Below, in pieces: positions 1 to 9,649 of a DNA stretch of 64,000 nt. The notes beneath the pieces are model-generated. The model saw only the letters and a program-made list of their open reading frames with translations, was not told the origin of the DNA and searched no databases. The DNA comes from Ostreococcus mediterraneus (Eukaryota > Chlorophyta > Mamiellophyceae > Mamiellales > Bathycoccaceae): NCBI GenBank assembly GCA_012295225.1, contig WMKK01000009.1, positions 517,909-581,908 on the forward strand. The letters are read 5' to 3'. A program made the position numbers and the translations under genes. The first letter of the stretch is position 1, and each line of letters opens with the position of its first letter.

Positions 1-1349
1 GCCGTGCCGAGCATGGAGGCGTCAAAGGTTTCGCCGCTATCCATGTCTGACAGCGAAAGCATCACTTGTGCGCCCGTGGCTTTTGCAATGCGACGCATGT
101 CATCGCGGCTCACACGACGGCACGCAATCGCACCGGCTTCTACGAAATATTTGAGCGCCATGTCGTCGATACCCTTGGAACAGAGCACCACGTTGGCCCC
201 CGCGGCTAAAATCATTTGAATACGCTTGGCGGTGATTTCAAACTCTTGCTCGCGAATCTTATCGAGCTCCTTAGGATCATTCACGAGCACTTGAATCCCC
301 ATTAGCATCTTCGTCTTTTGCAAGTTGAAATCAATGCACGCAATCTTCGCATTTGTCACACGCTTGGGCATACCCTCTGCCGCGCGCCCGAGGTTCAACG
401 CGTAGCCTTTGACGACGGTAGACTCTTTCAAACTCTTCCCGTGCGCCTTCAAGATGTTAATAGCCTTGATTGGATACTTGACATCACCCATATCGCTGTA
501 CGTTTTAATGCTCATGCATGCATCGACGACTAATTTTCCAAAAAACTCCTCCTCAGCGCCGATAATCTTCGAACTCATGCTCGTCTTGGCACACTGCAAC
601 AACGCGTCGACGCCGAGCGCGTCGACGCTCGTCGCCAACTTGTTCTCAATATACTTGACACTTTCACGCATCGCGAGTCTATACCCAGCGATGATATTTG
701 TCGGATGAATCTTATTTCTCACTAATTCATTCGCACGCTTCAACAATTCCGCAGCGAGGATAACCACTGATGTCGTCCCGTCGCCCACCTCTTGATCTTG
801 CAACTCGGCGAGCTCGACGAGAATCTTCGCCGCCGGGTGTTCCACCTCTAAAAGTTTCAAAATCGTCGCCCCATCGTTCGTAATCGTCACATCACCGATA
901 TCATCCACTAGCATCTATACACGTGTTGAAATCAAACGACAACCCGTCAGTAAAACGTACGCGCGCTCGAGCCTAAACGACTGACGACGGCGAAAAAGAA
1001 AAAAGTCAACGCACCTTGTCCAGCCCAACCGGACCTAAAGACGTCTTCACGATATTCGCCACCGCCATCACCGCCGTCGCTGCGCACAAAACACACACAC
1101 ACAAACACACCGTCAGTCTCACACGCGTCCCGCCTCGTCGTCGTCACCCGTCACACGAAAACCACGCAAACAAAGAAAGATCACCACCAGAGATCCACGA
1201 ATCCATCCATCAATCATCACCATCCCTCGCGCCATCCATCGTTCGCCCGCCCGCGCTCGCGCCCGCGCTCGCATCACCACCGTACCATTCGTCTGGCGCA
1301 CATCCCGCCCGCTCTCGCGTTCGCCAAAGAACACGTCAGACTGTCCCAT
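1..1349 (-). CDS. CCT1: T-complex protein 1 subunit alpha (CCT1), three exons, 3' end outside the window
   Basis: Subunit of the cytosolic CCT/TRiC chaperonin that folds actin, tubulin and other proteins in an ATP-driven chamber. Exon 1 is 1286-1349, exon 2 1015-1079, exon 3 1-914 and continues past the left edge. Introns 1080-1285 (206 nt) and 915-1014 (100 nt) have GT-AG ends, and the joins restore the family sequence, including [12 protein letters not shown] followed by [14 protein letters not shown]-site motifs are visible: NDGATIL at about residues 56-62 and GDGTT at 87-91. About 347 residues are present of the roughly 545 usual for the family. The subunit is called alpha because exon 3 resembles CCT1 more than its paralogues ([28 protein letters not shown]). 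The start MGQSDVFFG matches the short family N-terminus. It is head-to-head with TYW1. Confidence 0.95.
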
Positions 1350-1587
1350 GGTCCGCGTCGCGCACTGCGGCGGACCGCGCCGTTGACCGCGATGTTCGAT
1401 CGATGCGTGCCTCGCGCGCGATCGATATTTGGGATCGATCGATGTGACATTCCATCGACTCGCGATTCGCTTTCGAGACCAAACACGGCGACCACGACCA
1501 ACATTCGGCGGCGGCCACGCGCGAGGGTCGCGGTCGCGCCGCACACGCTCGCGCGCGGCGGTCGACGCGCGCGTGGGGTTCGCAACG
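1350..1587. promoter_or_regulatory. Shared promoter region between CCT1 and TYW1
   Basis: These 238 bases separate the two divergent start codons. The stretch is GC-rich with several GATCGATC-type palindromes around 1397-1441. I see no TATA box. Its role as a bidirectional promoter is inferred from gene orientation only. Confidence 0.4.
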
Positions 1588-1732
1588 ATGGTGATGGATT
1601 CATCCTCGTCCTCGTCCTCGTCCTCGTCGTCGCGGGTGATTCGCGCGTGCGCGGTGGTGGCGGCGAGCGCGTGGTGCGTGGCGCGCGTGGTGCGGGCGCA
1701 GCGACAGCGCCGCGCGCTCGACGCGGGGGTGA

Positions 1733-1767
<35 letters not shown>

Positions 1768-3675
1768 ACGGTTGCGACGAATGATGGGTCGTCATTGACG
1801 ACGCGCGAGCGACGGATGGTGGTGTACGCCACGCGCACGGGGACGTCGAAGAGGTTTGCGCGCGCGTGCGCAGAGGCGCTGGACGCGGCGTCGGGGTCGT
1901 TGAACGCGGCGTCGGGGTCGTCGTCGTACGAGGTTGTGGATTTAGCGACGATTGATGATCCAGAAGCGGTGTTTGGTGATAGCACGCACGCGGTTACGGC
2001 GGTGTTTGTGGTGAGCACGCACGATGGAGGTGAGGTTCCGACGCCGAGCGCGTGGTTTGCGCGTTGGGCGCGGGAGAGCGCGTACGATGAGCGCACTGGA
2101 TGGATGTATTTGAAGCATATCAAGTATGCAGTGTTTGGATGTGGGAACAAAGAGTACGGGGATGATTTCAATCGCGCTGGGAGAGAATTGGATGCGCAAT
2201 TGGCGCGCATGGGTGCGGAGCGTTTGGCGCGACGGTGCGATGGGGACGAAGCGAGCGGGCGAATGGAGGCGCAGTTTGAGGAATGGAGTGCCAAGCTCGT
2301 GCGTAGAATCGCCTCAGTGAAAGAGTCATCGACATCTGCGCATGCAAAAGACGCGGTGATGACGGAATTACAAGGCGGTAGTGTTGAAGATGATTCCGTG
2401 GCGGCGTACGCGTCGGACGACGAGGATGACAACGAGGCGCCGAGCGTGGCTGGGAGCGAAGACGACCAAGACATGGAGGATATCGGCGAAAGCGAAAACA
2501 ACGGAGAAAAGAAAGAAATGGTCACTGATGCTCTCCGAGGGGCGCTGACGAAGCAAGGGTATAAAATTCTCGGTTCTCATTCCGGTGTAAAGCTTTGTCG
2601 ATGGACCAAGGCCATGCTGCGTGGTCGGGGTGGGTGCTACAAACACACATTTTACGGGATTGAAAGTCATCGATGCATGGAAACCACGCCCTCATTGGCA
2701 TGTGCGAATAAATGTACGTTTTGCTGGCGACACCACACTAATCCAGTGGGTACAACGTGGCGGTGGCAGATGGACGATCCTCTGGAACTTGTTGAAGCGG
2801 CGGTTTCCGAGCACTGTAAAATGGTCAAGCAGATGAAGGGCGTTCCTGGAGTGCTGCCAGAAAAACTCGAAGAAGGCATGAATCCAAGGCACTGCGCGTT
2901 ATCGCTCGTGGGTGAACCAATCATGTACCCCGAAATTGGCAAGTTTGTGAGTGAATTGCACTCGCGCAAGATTAGCACCTTTTTGGTCACCAACGCCCAG
3001 TTCCCAGAGGCGATTACAAATTTACCACCGATCACTCAGTTGTATGTTTCCGTGGACGCGGCGACGCCAGAAACTCTCAAGGCAATCGACAGACCGTTAT
3101 TTGCGGACTACTGGGATCGCTTCGTTGATTCGTTGAAGTCCTTGAAGGATAAGCAGCAGCGCACCGTGTATCGGTTGACACTCGTTTCGGGATGGAACAT
3201 GGAAGAGGTTGCTGCGTACGCGAAACTTGTCGATCTCGGTAAACCAGACTTTATTGAAATCAAGGGTGTAACGTACTGCGGCAGCAGCGATGCATCATCA
3301 CTAACGATGAAGAATGTACCGTATCATAAAGATGTATGCGAATTTGGTGAGGCTATTGTCAAGTTGCGTCGCGACGAGAATGGTGAGGAAGAGTACGGAC
3401 TGGCGTGCGAGCATGCGCATTCGTGTTGTATTTTACTGGCTAGAACAGATCGATACAAGATCGATGGGGAATGGTACACGTGGATTGATTACGATAAATT
3501 CCAAAATCTCGTCGCGAGTGGCGAAAAATTCTCGGCGCTTGACTACATCGAGCGTACGCCAAGCTGGGCAACGTACGGCGCCGAGGAAGCTGGTTTCGAC
3601 CCAGATCAGACTCGTCATAGAAAAGTTAGAAATCACCCAGGAAAATTCGCTCCAGAAGTAGAAGTAGTAGCGTGA
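1588..3675 (+). CDS. TYW1: S-adenosyl-L-methionine-dependent tRNA 4-demethylwyosine synthase TYW1
   Basis: Radical-SAM enzyme that forms the tricyclic 4-demethylwyosine on N1-methylguanosine-37 of tRNA-Phe, the second step of wybutosine synthesis. From the chosen Met the protein has 695 residues. A hydrophobic stretch near residues 15-35 could be an ER-membrane anchor, as in yeast TYW1. A flavodoxin-like domain covers about 75-230, an acidic linker follows, and the radical-SAM core begins near 355 with the CX3CX2C cluster motif at C372, C376 and C379, followed by WRHHTNPVGT. The wyosine domain (FIEIKGVTYCG) lies near the C-terminus. The frame is open upstream to an ATG at 1429, but 1588 was preferred because the upstream part is low-complexity arginine-rich sequence lying in the divergent promoter. 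Convergent with the phosphodiesterase, 34 bases away. Confidence 0.95.
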
Positions 3676-3709
3676 GATGTCTGTACTAGTAATAATAATA
3701 TAAACAGCA

Positions 3710-5548
3710 CTATTTACTCAGTTTTGCGTTTTGAACATCCTGCTCGTATCGATGGATGTTGACATCTATGAGTTCTAACAGAGGATCGATTGCGTCAGGA
3801 ATAATTGCCGCGAGGACTTCAAACGACGGTTTTGCAACAAATCGAATGAAACCAAGCTGATTCGATTGTGTCGTCGCTGGCCCAGCGATTGTTCTGTCCA
3901 TGAACTCTGGAACATCCATCAAAAGCTCTCGCTGACGATCGCCTTGTTTGTAAAACTCACCCGTGACGTCTTCAGCCCACGCAAGCGCTAGATGATACGG
4001 ACGAGCTGGGTTACTGATATCAGCACAGTGCAGAGTAAACGCAAGAGGAACCCAAATGGGCTTCCACTCCCTAAGTGGTTTTACGAGATGTGTCGTGGCA
4101 TCTGTATTGCTTTCAACATCAGAGGCTACACGAGCGACAAGATCACCATGGAATTCCATATCCGTGTGGAGAACCATTTTTTGCATCAATTTACAGATTT
4201 CAGCTCGCTCTTTCGGAGGGAAATCATCTAAAACTCTGTGGTTCCTCATCCCTGTAAACGCTCTGAACAAGTGACCGTTCTCATTTACGCTCACGCCATT
4301 CCATCTCGTGGACTCTTCCGACTGAGAATCCACCAAAAAATGATTGTTCACACCAGGGTGACCAACATCGTGAACTGCCGCGGCTATTAAGCAAGTAAAA
4401 ACGTGCTTGGGTTCAATTTGAGCCTTCAAGCCATGGTCTAGGAAATATGCCATAGCTTGCGTGACGTCTGTCGCATGCACGTGATTGTGGTAATCGTTGT
4501 CCTTGTATTGAGCCTCTATCTCGCTCAAAAATTTTGCCATATTCTCAACCGAGAGTGGCAAAGATGTGAATAATCCAAAGTCTTTGAGTAATCCCATAGT
4601 GAGCTTAGTGAGCGGTCCTACGCGGGAATCTTTGCACGTCTTTGCAAATGCATACACATCAAAGCTACTCCAACTCGTACTCACTGCACTCGACGCGTGA
4701 CCCAACGAAATTGCACTCGACGTTGACAGTTGAGAATGCGATATTTCAGGAGACATCGGCCTACTGGACCCCGAGAACTCTGATATTTCCCCCGAACTGT
4801 AAGAGCTGACATCCATACTACGTCGCGGTGCGCGCATTTCCATTGAAAGCCTTGCCATGTTACGGGACAGAAGTAAAGAATTAATCGTTTGACTCTGGTG
4901 CACATACTGCTGCACGAAACTTTGCGCCTGTGGATCGAGTAACTGCTGTGCTTCCGCGCTCGCTGCGTTTCCGTGAATCTGCAAAATCAACGCATTGGCC
5001 ACTTTCAATGCGTTTTCGATCGATCTCAAGGTCTCAACTGGATCGGTTTCAACGTTACTTAAGATCTTCTTCTGCTCAATTTCAACCAGACGCCGAACGG
5101 TATGGAACAGTGCGCGATAAACCCCATTTTCTTCTGAGCTAAGTGGAAAACCATCCTCGTCCTCGTCCTCGTCCTCAATCAGCTCATCCAGCGCCGCCGC
5201 AATCAATTTCCGCTTACTCTGCGTCATGGCAAGCTCTCGAATCGCCGCCGACTTACGCATCATCGATGATATCGATGCTCCTCCCCGCCTGCCACCATAG
5301 TCCAAGCTCCGTCGCGCTCGCGCGCTTGTTAATTCTCCCACGTGCCCACCTTCCGACCCTCGCGACTCTCTCGTCGCGAACGTCTGCGCTATCCCATCCC
5401 GCCCATCGCGAAGTGACTTTTGCGCGAGCATATCCCGCTGTGGTGCGCCGTCATTCGCACCACTCGCGTCATCACGCGTCGCATTCGTCGCATCCGTCGC
5501 GCGCTCGCGAGACTTGGTGCGCCTCAGCGCGCGCTGGAAGAACCCCAT
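3710..5548 (-). CDS. 3',5'-cyclic nucleotide phosphodiesterase, class I (HD-type)
   Basis: Predicted to hydrolyse cAMP and/or cGMP. The protein has 612 residues from Met at 5548. The N-terminal half (1-300) is basic and serine-rich with an acidic patch (EDEDEDED) and no domain I recognise. The PDE catalytic domain covers about 310-600. The family signature is complete: YHNHVHA at 353-359 with the catalytic histidine, and HDVGHPGVNN at 393-402 with the metal ligands. The later motif ADISNPARPYHLA supplies the second metal-binding Asp. Substrate choice cannot be read from the sequence. I see no GAF or membrane domain, so it looks soluble. The frame runs upstream to 5878, but that part is a translated tandem repeat. 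PDEs of this class occur in animals, protists and green algae and are not known from flowering plants (family knowledge). Confidence 0.93.
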   Translation of the reverse strand: MGFFQRALRRTKSRERATDATNATRDDASGANDGAPQRDMLAQKSLRDGRDGIAQTFATRESRGSEGGHVGELTSARARRSLDYGGRRGGASISSMMRKSAAIRELAMTQSKRKLIAAALDELIEDEDEDEDGFPLSSEENGVYRALFHTVRRLVEIEQKKILSNVETDPVETLRSIENALKVANALILQIHGNAASAEAQQLLDPQAQSFVQQYVHQSQTINSLLLSRNMARLSMEMRAPRRSMDVSSYSSGEISEFSGSSRPMSPEISHSQLSTSSAISLGHASSAVSTSWSSFDVYAFAKTCKDSRVGPLTKLTMGLLKDFGLFTSLPLSVENMAKFLSEIEAQYKDNDYHNHVHATDVTQAMAYFLDHGLKAQIEPKHVFTCLIAAAVHDVGHPGVNNHFLVDSQSEESTRWNGVSVNENGHLFRAFTGMRNHRVLDDFPPKERAEICKLMQKMVLHTDMEFHGDLVARVASDVESNTDATTHLVKPLREWKPIWVPLAFTLHCADISNPARPYHLALAWAEDVTGEFYKQGDRQRELLMDVPEFMDRTIAGPATTQSNQLGFIRFVAKPSFEVLAAIIPDAIDPLLELIDVNIHRYEQDVQNAKLSK

Positions 5549-5859
5549 GCGCGATCGCTCGCGCGCGCGCGTCCACGCGACGCGAACGCACTCGTGGAGT
5601 GCGGCGTGCGAGATTCGCGGTCGCGCGTCGCGCCGCGGTCCGTCGCGCGTCGCGCCGCGGTCCGTCGCGCGTCGCGGTCCGTCGCGCGGCGCACCGTCGC
5701 GCGCGCGCGGTCTCCGACAGCCCACGCACGACGAACGACACGCACACAGAAGATCTATGGACTCCAGTATGAGCCGTATGTCCGAGAATTCACGCACACG
5801 ACACACGCCGCACGTCTCGGCGCGCGCGCGCATCGCGCGGCGCCGCACGTCTCGGCGCG
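5549..5859. repeat. Divergent promoter region with GC-rich tandem repeats
   Basis: This gap lies between the PDE and HIG1 start codons. About three imperfect copies of a 22-base unit (core GTCGCGCGTCGCG) lie at roughly 5617-5690. A second 18-base direct repeat, GCCGCACGTCTCGGCGCG, occurs at 5807-5824 and 5842-5859; the second copy ends immediately before the HIG1 start codon. Open frames across the region on both strands are arginine-rich repeat translations and are not taken as genes. Confidence 0.6.
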
Positions 5860-5904
5860 ATGTCTGACGCCAACGCACGCGCGGGATCAGCCGCGACCGT
5901 ATCT

Positions 5905-5949
<45 letters not shown>

Positions 5950-6291
5950 GATTGGAACGACGCCGTGGACACCATCAAGCGCCACAAGCTTCGCGTCGTG
6001 GGCGGCATCTGGGCGTGCGGCATGGTTGGCGCGTTCGCCTTCCAATCCTTTGGCGCGCGCGCGGCGACGAAACAGACGAGCGTGAAAATCATCCACAGCC
6101 GTCTCTACGCACAATTCGCCACGCTCTCCGCGCTCGTGCTCGGGGCTGGGGTGGAGATGATCGATCGAAGCGCGCCCGCGCGCGCGGCGGTGCCGGATGC
6201 CGACGCCGCGCTCGAATACGCCGCCACGCACCGCGCGCGCGCCACCGCGCGCACCGCGAACGCGTCGAACGCGAACGCGTCGAACGCGTAA
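5860..6291 (+). CDS. HIG1-domain (hypoxia-induced) mitochondrial membrane protein
   Basis: A 143-residue protein. HIG1-domain proteins of the Rcf1/HIGD family bind cytochrome c oxidase and respiratory supercomplexes in the inner mitochondrial membrane. After a serine run (about residues 10-26), the domain starts near WNDAVDTIKRHK. Two hydrophobic segments, near 45-60 and 80-97, flank the loop that carries HSRLYAQ. This fits the HXRX3Q core of the HIG1 family motif. The C-terminal 35 residues are low-complexity Ala/Asn/Ser. Mitochondrial location is inferred from the family. The start is the first ATG after the upstream repeat. Confidence 0.85.
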
Positions 6292-6400
6292 ACACAAGCA
6301 ATAGCGACCCGCCCGCGCGCCCGCGCCCGCGCGCGCGCGCGCCGAACCCGATCCGACGACGGACGACGACGGACGACGGCGCGAGGCGGCACCCGTCGCG

Positions 6401-6450
6401 TCGCCTCGCCTCGCCTCGCCTCGCCTCGCCTCGCCTCGCATCGCATCGCA
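6401..6450. repeat. Pentanucleotide microsatellite (TCGCC)7(TCGCA)3
   Basis: Ten uninterrupted 5-base units are read directly: seven TCGCC then three TCGCA. It lies in the 3' flank of the HIG1 gene and is a likely length-variable locus. Confidence 0.9.
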
Positions 6451-6848
6451 TGGGCGCCCACGCCCCTCCACTACGACGACGTCGACGCGCATACATCTTT
6501 ATCTCTCGCACGTGGCATTTTTTGTATTTTTTGTAAACCATACGCCGTACTCAACCACCCGCGCGCCCCTGTATCCACACACGACGATGCACGCGCGCAC
6601 GCGCGCGCGCGACGCACGCACGCCACATGTCCGAACGAGATCGCGCGCCGATCCGCTTGGATATCGCGCGATCCGAGATCCGATGGGATATCGCGCGATG
6701 TGGTGATTCCCGACGATAGGCGTTCGCACGCGCGCACTACGGCGCACGACGACGCACGACGGCGCGCGCGCGCGGATCGCGCGACACCCGCGTGTGCGTG
6801 CGCGTACTCGGCGCCTCGAACGCCCATCACGCGCGCGCGCGCGACGCG

Positions 6849-6880
6849 ATTGGACGACGACGATTGGACGAGGCGATTGG
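6849..6880 (-). promoter_or_regulatory. Three inverted CCAAT boxes upstream of CPOX
   Basis: ATTGG, the complement of CCAAT, occurs at 6849-6853, 6863-6867 and 6876-6880. The copies are spaced 14 and 13 bases apart and lie 147-178 bases before the CPOX start codon. CCAAT boxes bind the NF-Y trimer in eukaryotes. A role here is inferred from clustering and position. Confidence 0.55.
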
Positions 6881-6986
6881 CCGACGCGATCGCGCGCGCG
6901 CGTCGGTATTCGACGACGCGCACGCGCGGCGGTAAGGCGCGCACACAGAACACACAGAGCGGTCGTTGCTGTATCTGTTCGTGGTG

Positions 6987-6994
6987 TATATATA
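6987..6994 (+). promoter_or_regulatory. TATA box of CPOX
   Basis: TATATATA stands alone in very GC-rich sequence, 33-40 bases before the ATG at 7027. This implies a very short 5' leader. It is one of the few clear TATA boxes in the window. Confidence 0.6.
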
Positions 6995-7026
6995 CTCTCG
7001 ACGCCCCGACGACGAGGACGACGACG

Positions 7027-8160
7027 ATGTTCGCCGTGAGCCGAGGCGCGGCGCTGGTTGGATCGGATAGCGCCGCGCGCGTGGGTGGCGGTGGACGACG
7101 CGCGGTGAAGCCCGCGAGCGTGAAGGCGATGCGTGGGGTGCGCGCGGCGGCGCAGGGGATTGAGACTGAGGTGAGGATTGATCAAGCGCCGATGACGCTG
7201 TTGCGTGAAGGCGCGGATGAGGCTGGGGATGACTCGAACATGCGCGCGAGGTTTGAGCGAATGATTCGCGCGGCGCAGGATGAGATTTGTAACGCGATTA
7301 GCGAGCTCGATGGGAAGCCGTTTCATGAGGATGCGTGGACGAGACCTGGTGGAGGTGGTGGGATTTCTCGCGTGCTTCAAGATGGGAACGTGTTTGAAAA
7401 GGCTGGGGTGAATGTTTCAGTCGTGTACGGGCAAATGCCGCCCGAGGCGTATCGGGCGGCGACGGGCGAAGCCGGGGAATCGAAGGAGATGATTCCGTTC
7501 TTCGCGGCGGGTATTTCGAGTGTTATGCACCCGCATAACCCGATGGCGCCGACGGTGCACTTTAACTACCGGTACTTTGAGACGGATGCGCCGAAGGGTG
7601 CCGCGGGCGCGCCGCGCGCGTGGTGGTTTGGCGGCGGTACGGATTTGACGCCGTCGTACATTTTCGACGAGGATGTGTCTTACTTCCACCAAACGTTGAA
7701 GGATGTTTGCGACAAGCACGATGAAGCATTCTACCCGAAGTTCAAGCAATGGGCTGATGATTATTTCATGATTAAGCACCGTGGTGAGCGCCGTGGGGTC
7801 GGCGGCGTCTTCTTTGACGATATGAACGACCGCAGCAAGGATGAGCTCCTCGCGTTCGCCACGGACATGGCTGGTGCCGTTGTCCCGGCGTACGTTCCTC
7901 TCGTCGCCAAGCACAAGGATGACAAGTTCACTGCGGAAGAACGCGCGTGGCAACAAATGCGCCGTGGTCGCTACGTCGAGTTCAACCTCGTGTACGACCG
8001 CGGTACCACCTTTGGTTTGAAGACTGGCGGTCGCATCGAATCCATCTTGATGTCCCTCCCGCGTCACTGCGAATGGCAATACGACCACTCCCCGGCGCCG
8101 GGTAGCCGTGAAGAAGACGCACTCGATGCCTTCAAGAACCCGCGCACGTGGGTCGCGTAA
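7027..8160 (+). CDS. CPOX: Oxygen-dependent coproporphyrinogen III oxidase, plastid
   Basis: Converts coproporphyrinogen III to protoporphyrinogen IX by two oxidative decarboxylations, a step common to chlorophyll and haem synthesis. The protein has 377 residues. Residues 1-45 are rich in Ala, Arg, Gly and Val and look like a plastid transit peptide. The mature enzyme matches the HemF family throughout: [24 protein letters not shown], the signature [36 protein letters not shown], and the C-terminal CEWQYDHSP. The length is normal for a plastid precursor. The start is the first ATG after the TATA box. Codon use is strongly biased toward G/C endings, as expected for high expression. Confidence 0.97.
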   Translation: MFAVSRGAALVGSDSAARVGGGGRRAVKPASVKAMRGVRAAAQGIETEVRIDQAPMTLLREGADEAGDDSNMRARFERMIRAAQDEICNAISELDGKPFHEDAWTRPGGGGGISRVLQDGNVFEKAGVNVSVVYGQMPPEAYRAATGEAGESKEMIPFFAAGISSVMHPHNPMAPTVHFNYRYFETDAPKGAAGAPRAWWFGGGTDLTPSYIFDEDVSYFHQTLKDVCDKHDEAFYPKFKQWADDYFMIKHRGERRGVGGVFFDDMNDRSKDELLAFATDMAGAVVPAYVPLVAKHKDDKFTAEERAWQQMRRGRYVEFNLVYDRGTTFGLKTGGRIESILMSLPRHCEWQYDHSPAPGSREEDALDAFKNPRTWVA

Positions 8161-8617
8161 AATATATATTAATTTTACGCCAAGCGTCGAGCGTCGCTCG
8201 ACGGCGTATCCATCCGTCGTCGGCAACGTCCGTCGTAATTCAATCGCGTGCGTGCGTGCGTCGTCTCGCGACCGCGTCTGCACATCCACATACACCTCAC
8301 TTTCTTACGATTTGTTCGATACCTACATCAGCACTTATATACAATCACACGCACACATCCGCGCGCGCGCGCGTCCCGCTCGGCTGTCGAGCCGCTGTAA
8401 GAATCTCAACGTCCCCCTGCGATCGCGTCACTCTCGCGCGTCGTCGCTCTCGCCGTCGACCGCACACGCCGGCTCGAATCGTCGACACACTCGCGTCAAG
8501 CACTCTCGTGACCTCACAGTCGCGACACCGCGCGCGTACGACCGCGTCGTCGTCGCAATTTCCACGCTCGCGATCGTTTGAGCGCGCGCGAGCTCGGTCA
8601 AACAGATACACATAAAC
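8161..8617. other. Intergenic region between CPOX and VAP
   Basis: 457 bases. It starts with an AT-rich 3' flank just after the CPOX stop, probably the 3' UTR and poly(A) region, and ends with the GC-rich leader of the VAP gene. Two open frames on the plus strand are serine/arginine-rich and show no protein-like pattern. I see no RNA gene or repeat longer than short CGCG runs. Confidence 0.5.
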
Positions 8618-9513
8618 ATGGTGGATTCACTCACGGTGACCCCGAGCGGGGAGCTTCCCTTTGCGTGTACGTATTCGCGTGCGCGTGTGCGCGCGCGTGT
8701 TGCGTGCGTTTCGGCGCGAGTTGAGGCGCGCGCGCGGGGTGGGCGGATTGACTCGCGCAAACGCGTTTGAATTAAAAAGATTGCGAGTTCTCGCGACGCG
8801 GTCGCTGGGCGACGGAGGGCGTTCGTCGATGTGCGCGCGGTTGTGAGACGCATGCTACGGTGGTCATGTGTTACGTGATGCGATGTCTTGCGTGATGTGA
8901 ACGAACGAATGGACTGACGGAGCGCGCGCGCGTTTTTTTCTCGTCGTCGCGAACAGTCGAGCTTCGGAAGCAGATTCCGAGCGAGCTCGTGTTGAAGAAC
9001 ACGACCAAGGAGAAGCAAGCGTTCAAGGTGAAGACGACGGCACCGAAGAAGTATTGCGTCAAGCCGAACACTGGGATCGTTGAACCTGGTGCGAGTCTCA
9101 CGGTGACGGTGATGATGCAAGCGCACCGCGAGGTGCCGGCGGATTTCGAGGCGTGCAAGGACAAGTTTTTGGTGCAGGCGACTCCGAGCGGTGGTTCCAC
9201 GGATATGGCTGAGTTGTTCGCGCGCGGTAACGAAAATATCAAGGAAACAAAGCTTCGCGTGGCGTACGTGAAGAGCAAAAAGCCGTCAACAGTGCTTGAG
9301 GAAGCTTTGCCGCCGCCGCCCGCGAACGAGAGCCCGGCTGAGGAGCGCTTGCGTTTGCAAAAGGAGGTTGGGTTGTTGCAGTCCAGAAACAGAGCGTTGG
9401 TTAATGACTTGAACATGATGCAAAAGAGAGGCGGAAAGATCGTGAGAGGCTTCACTTTGCTCCACATCTTGCTGACGGCCATCTTGGCGTTCATCCTTGG
9501 TCGGTATTTGTAA
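8618..9513 (+). CDS. Vesicle-associated membrane protein-associated protein (VAP), two exons
   Basis: ER membrane-contact protein that recruits FFAT-motif partners through its MSP domain. Exon 1 is 8618-8666, intron 8667-8956 (290 nt, GTACGT donor), exon 2 8957-9513; the product has 201 residues. The splice joins PSGELPFA to FELRKQIPSELVLKN, which restores the start of the family's MSP fold. The core FKVKTTAPKKYCVKPNTG, which contains the FFAT-binding surface, is intact. A short coiled coil (about 150-172) precedes a C-terminal tail anchor, LHILLTAILAFILGRYL. Exon 2 alone is open from 8989, so without the intron the protein would lose the first MSP strands. Convergent with beta-amylase. Confidence 0.93.
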
Positions 9514-9649
9514 AACGCACGGCACTCCCTTAGCATAAAAATCTTAAAGACAATCAAAGTGCATTTACTCAATACGTTTGTGTTACATAATTTTGCGTCG
9601 CTAATTGTTTCTCTCGCGAGAAAAGAAAATTCAAAACAAAGAAGAATGT

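Larger units (their letters stand above)
6292..7026. other. Intergenic region upstream of coproporphyrinogen oxidase
   Basis: 735 bases without a supported gene. It holds a 5-base tandem repeat at 6401-6450, an AT-rich patch at 6515-6555, a direct repeat GGATATCGCGCGAT near 6659 and 6685, three inverted CCAAT boxes at 6849-6880 and a TATA box at 6987-6994. Open frames on either strand are arginine-rich translations of GCGC sequence and were not accepted. Confidence 0.6.

Noticed and set aside
1119-2525. 468-codon minus-strand open frame opposite TYW1
   Set aside because: Only the stretch at 1286-1349 is real (CCT1 exon 1). The rest is antisense to TYW1 and low-complexity Ala/Ser/Arg/Asp.
5143-5772. 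209-codon plus-strand open frame
   Set aside because: Antisense to the PDE N-terminus and then a translated GC repeat, with Ser/Ala/Arg/His-rich composition.
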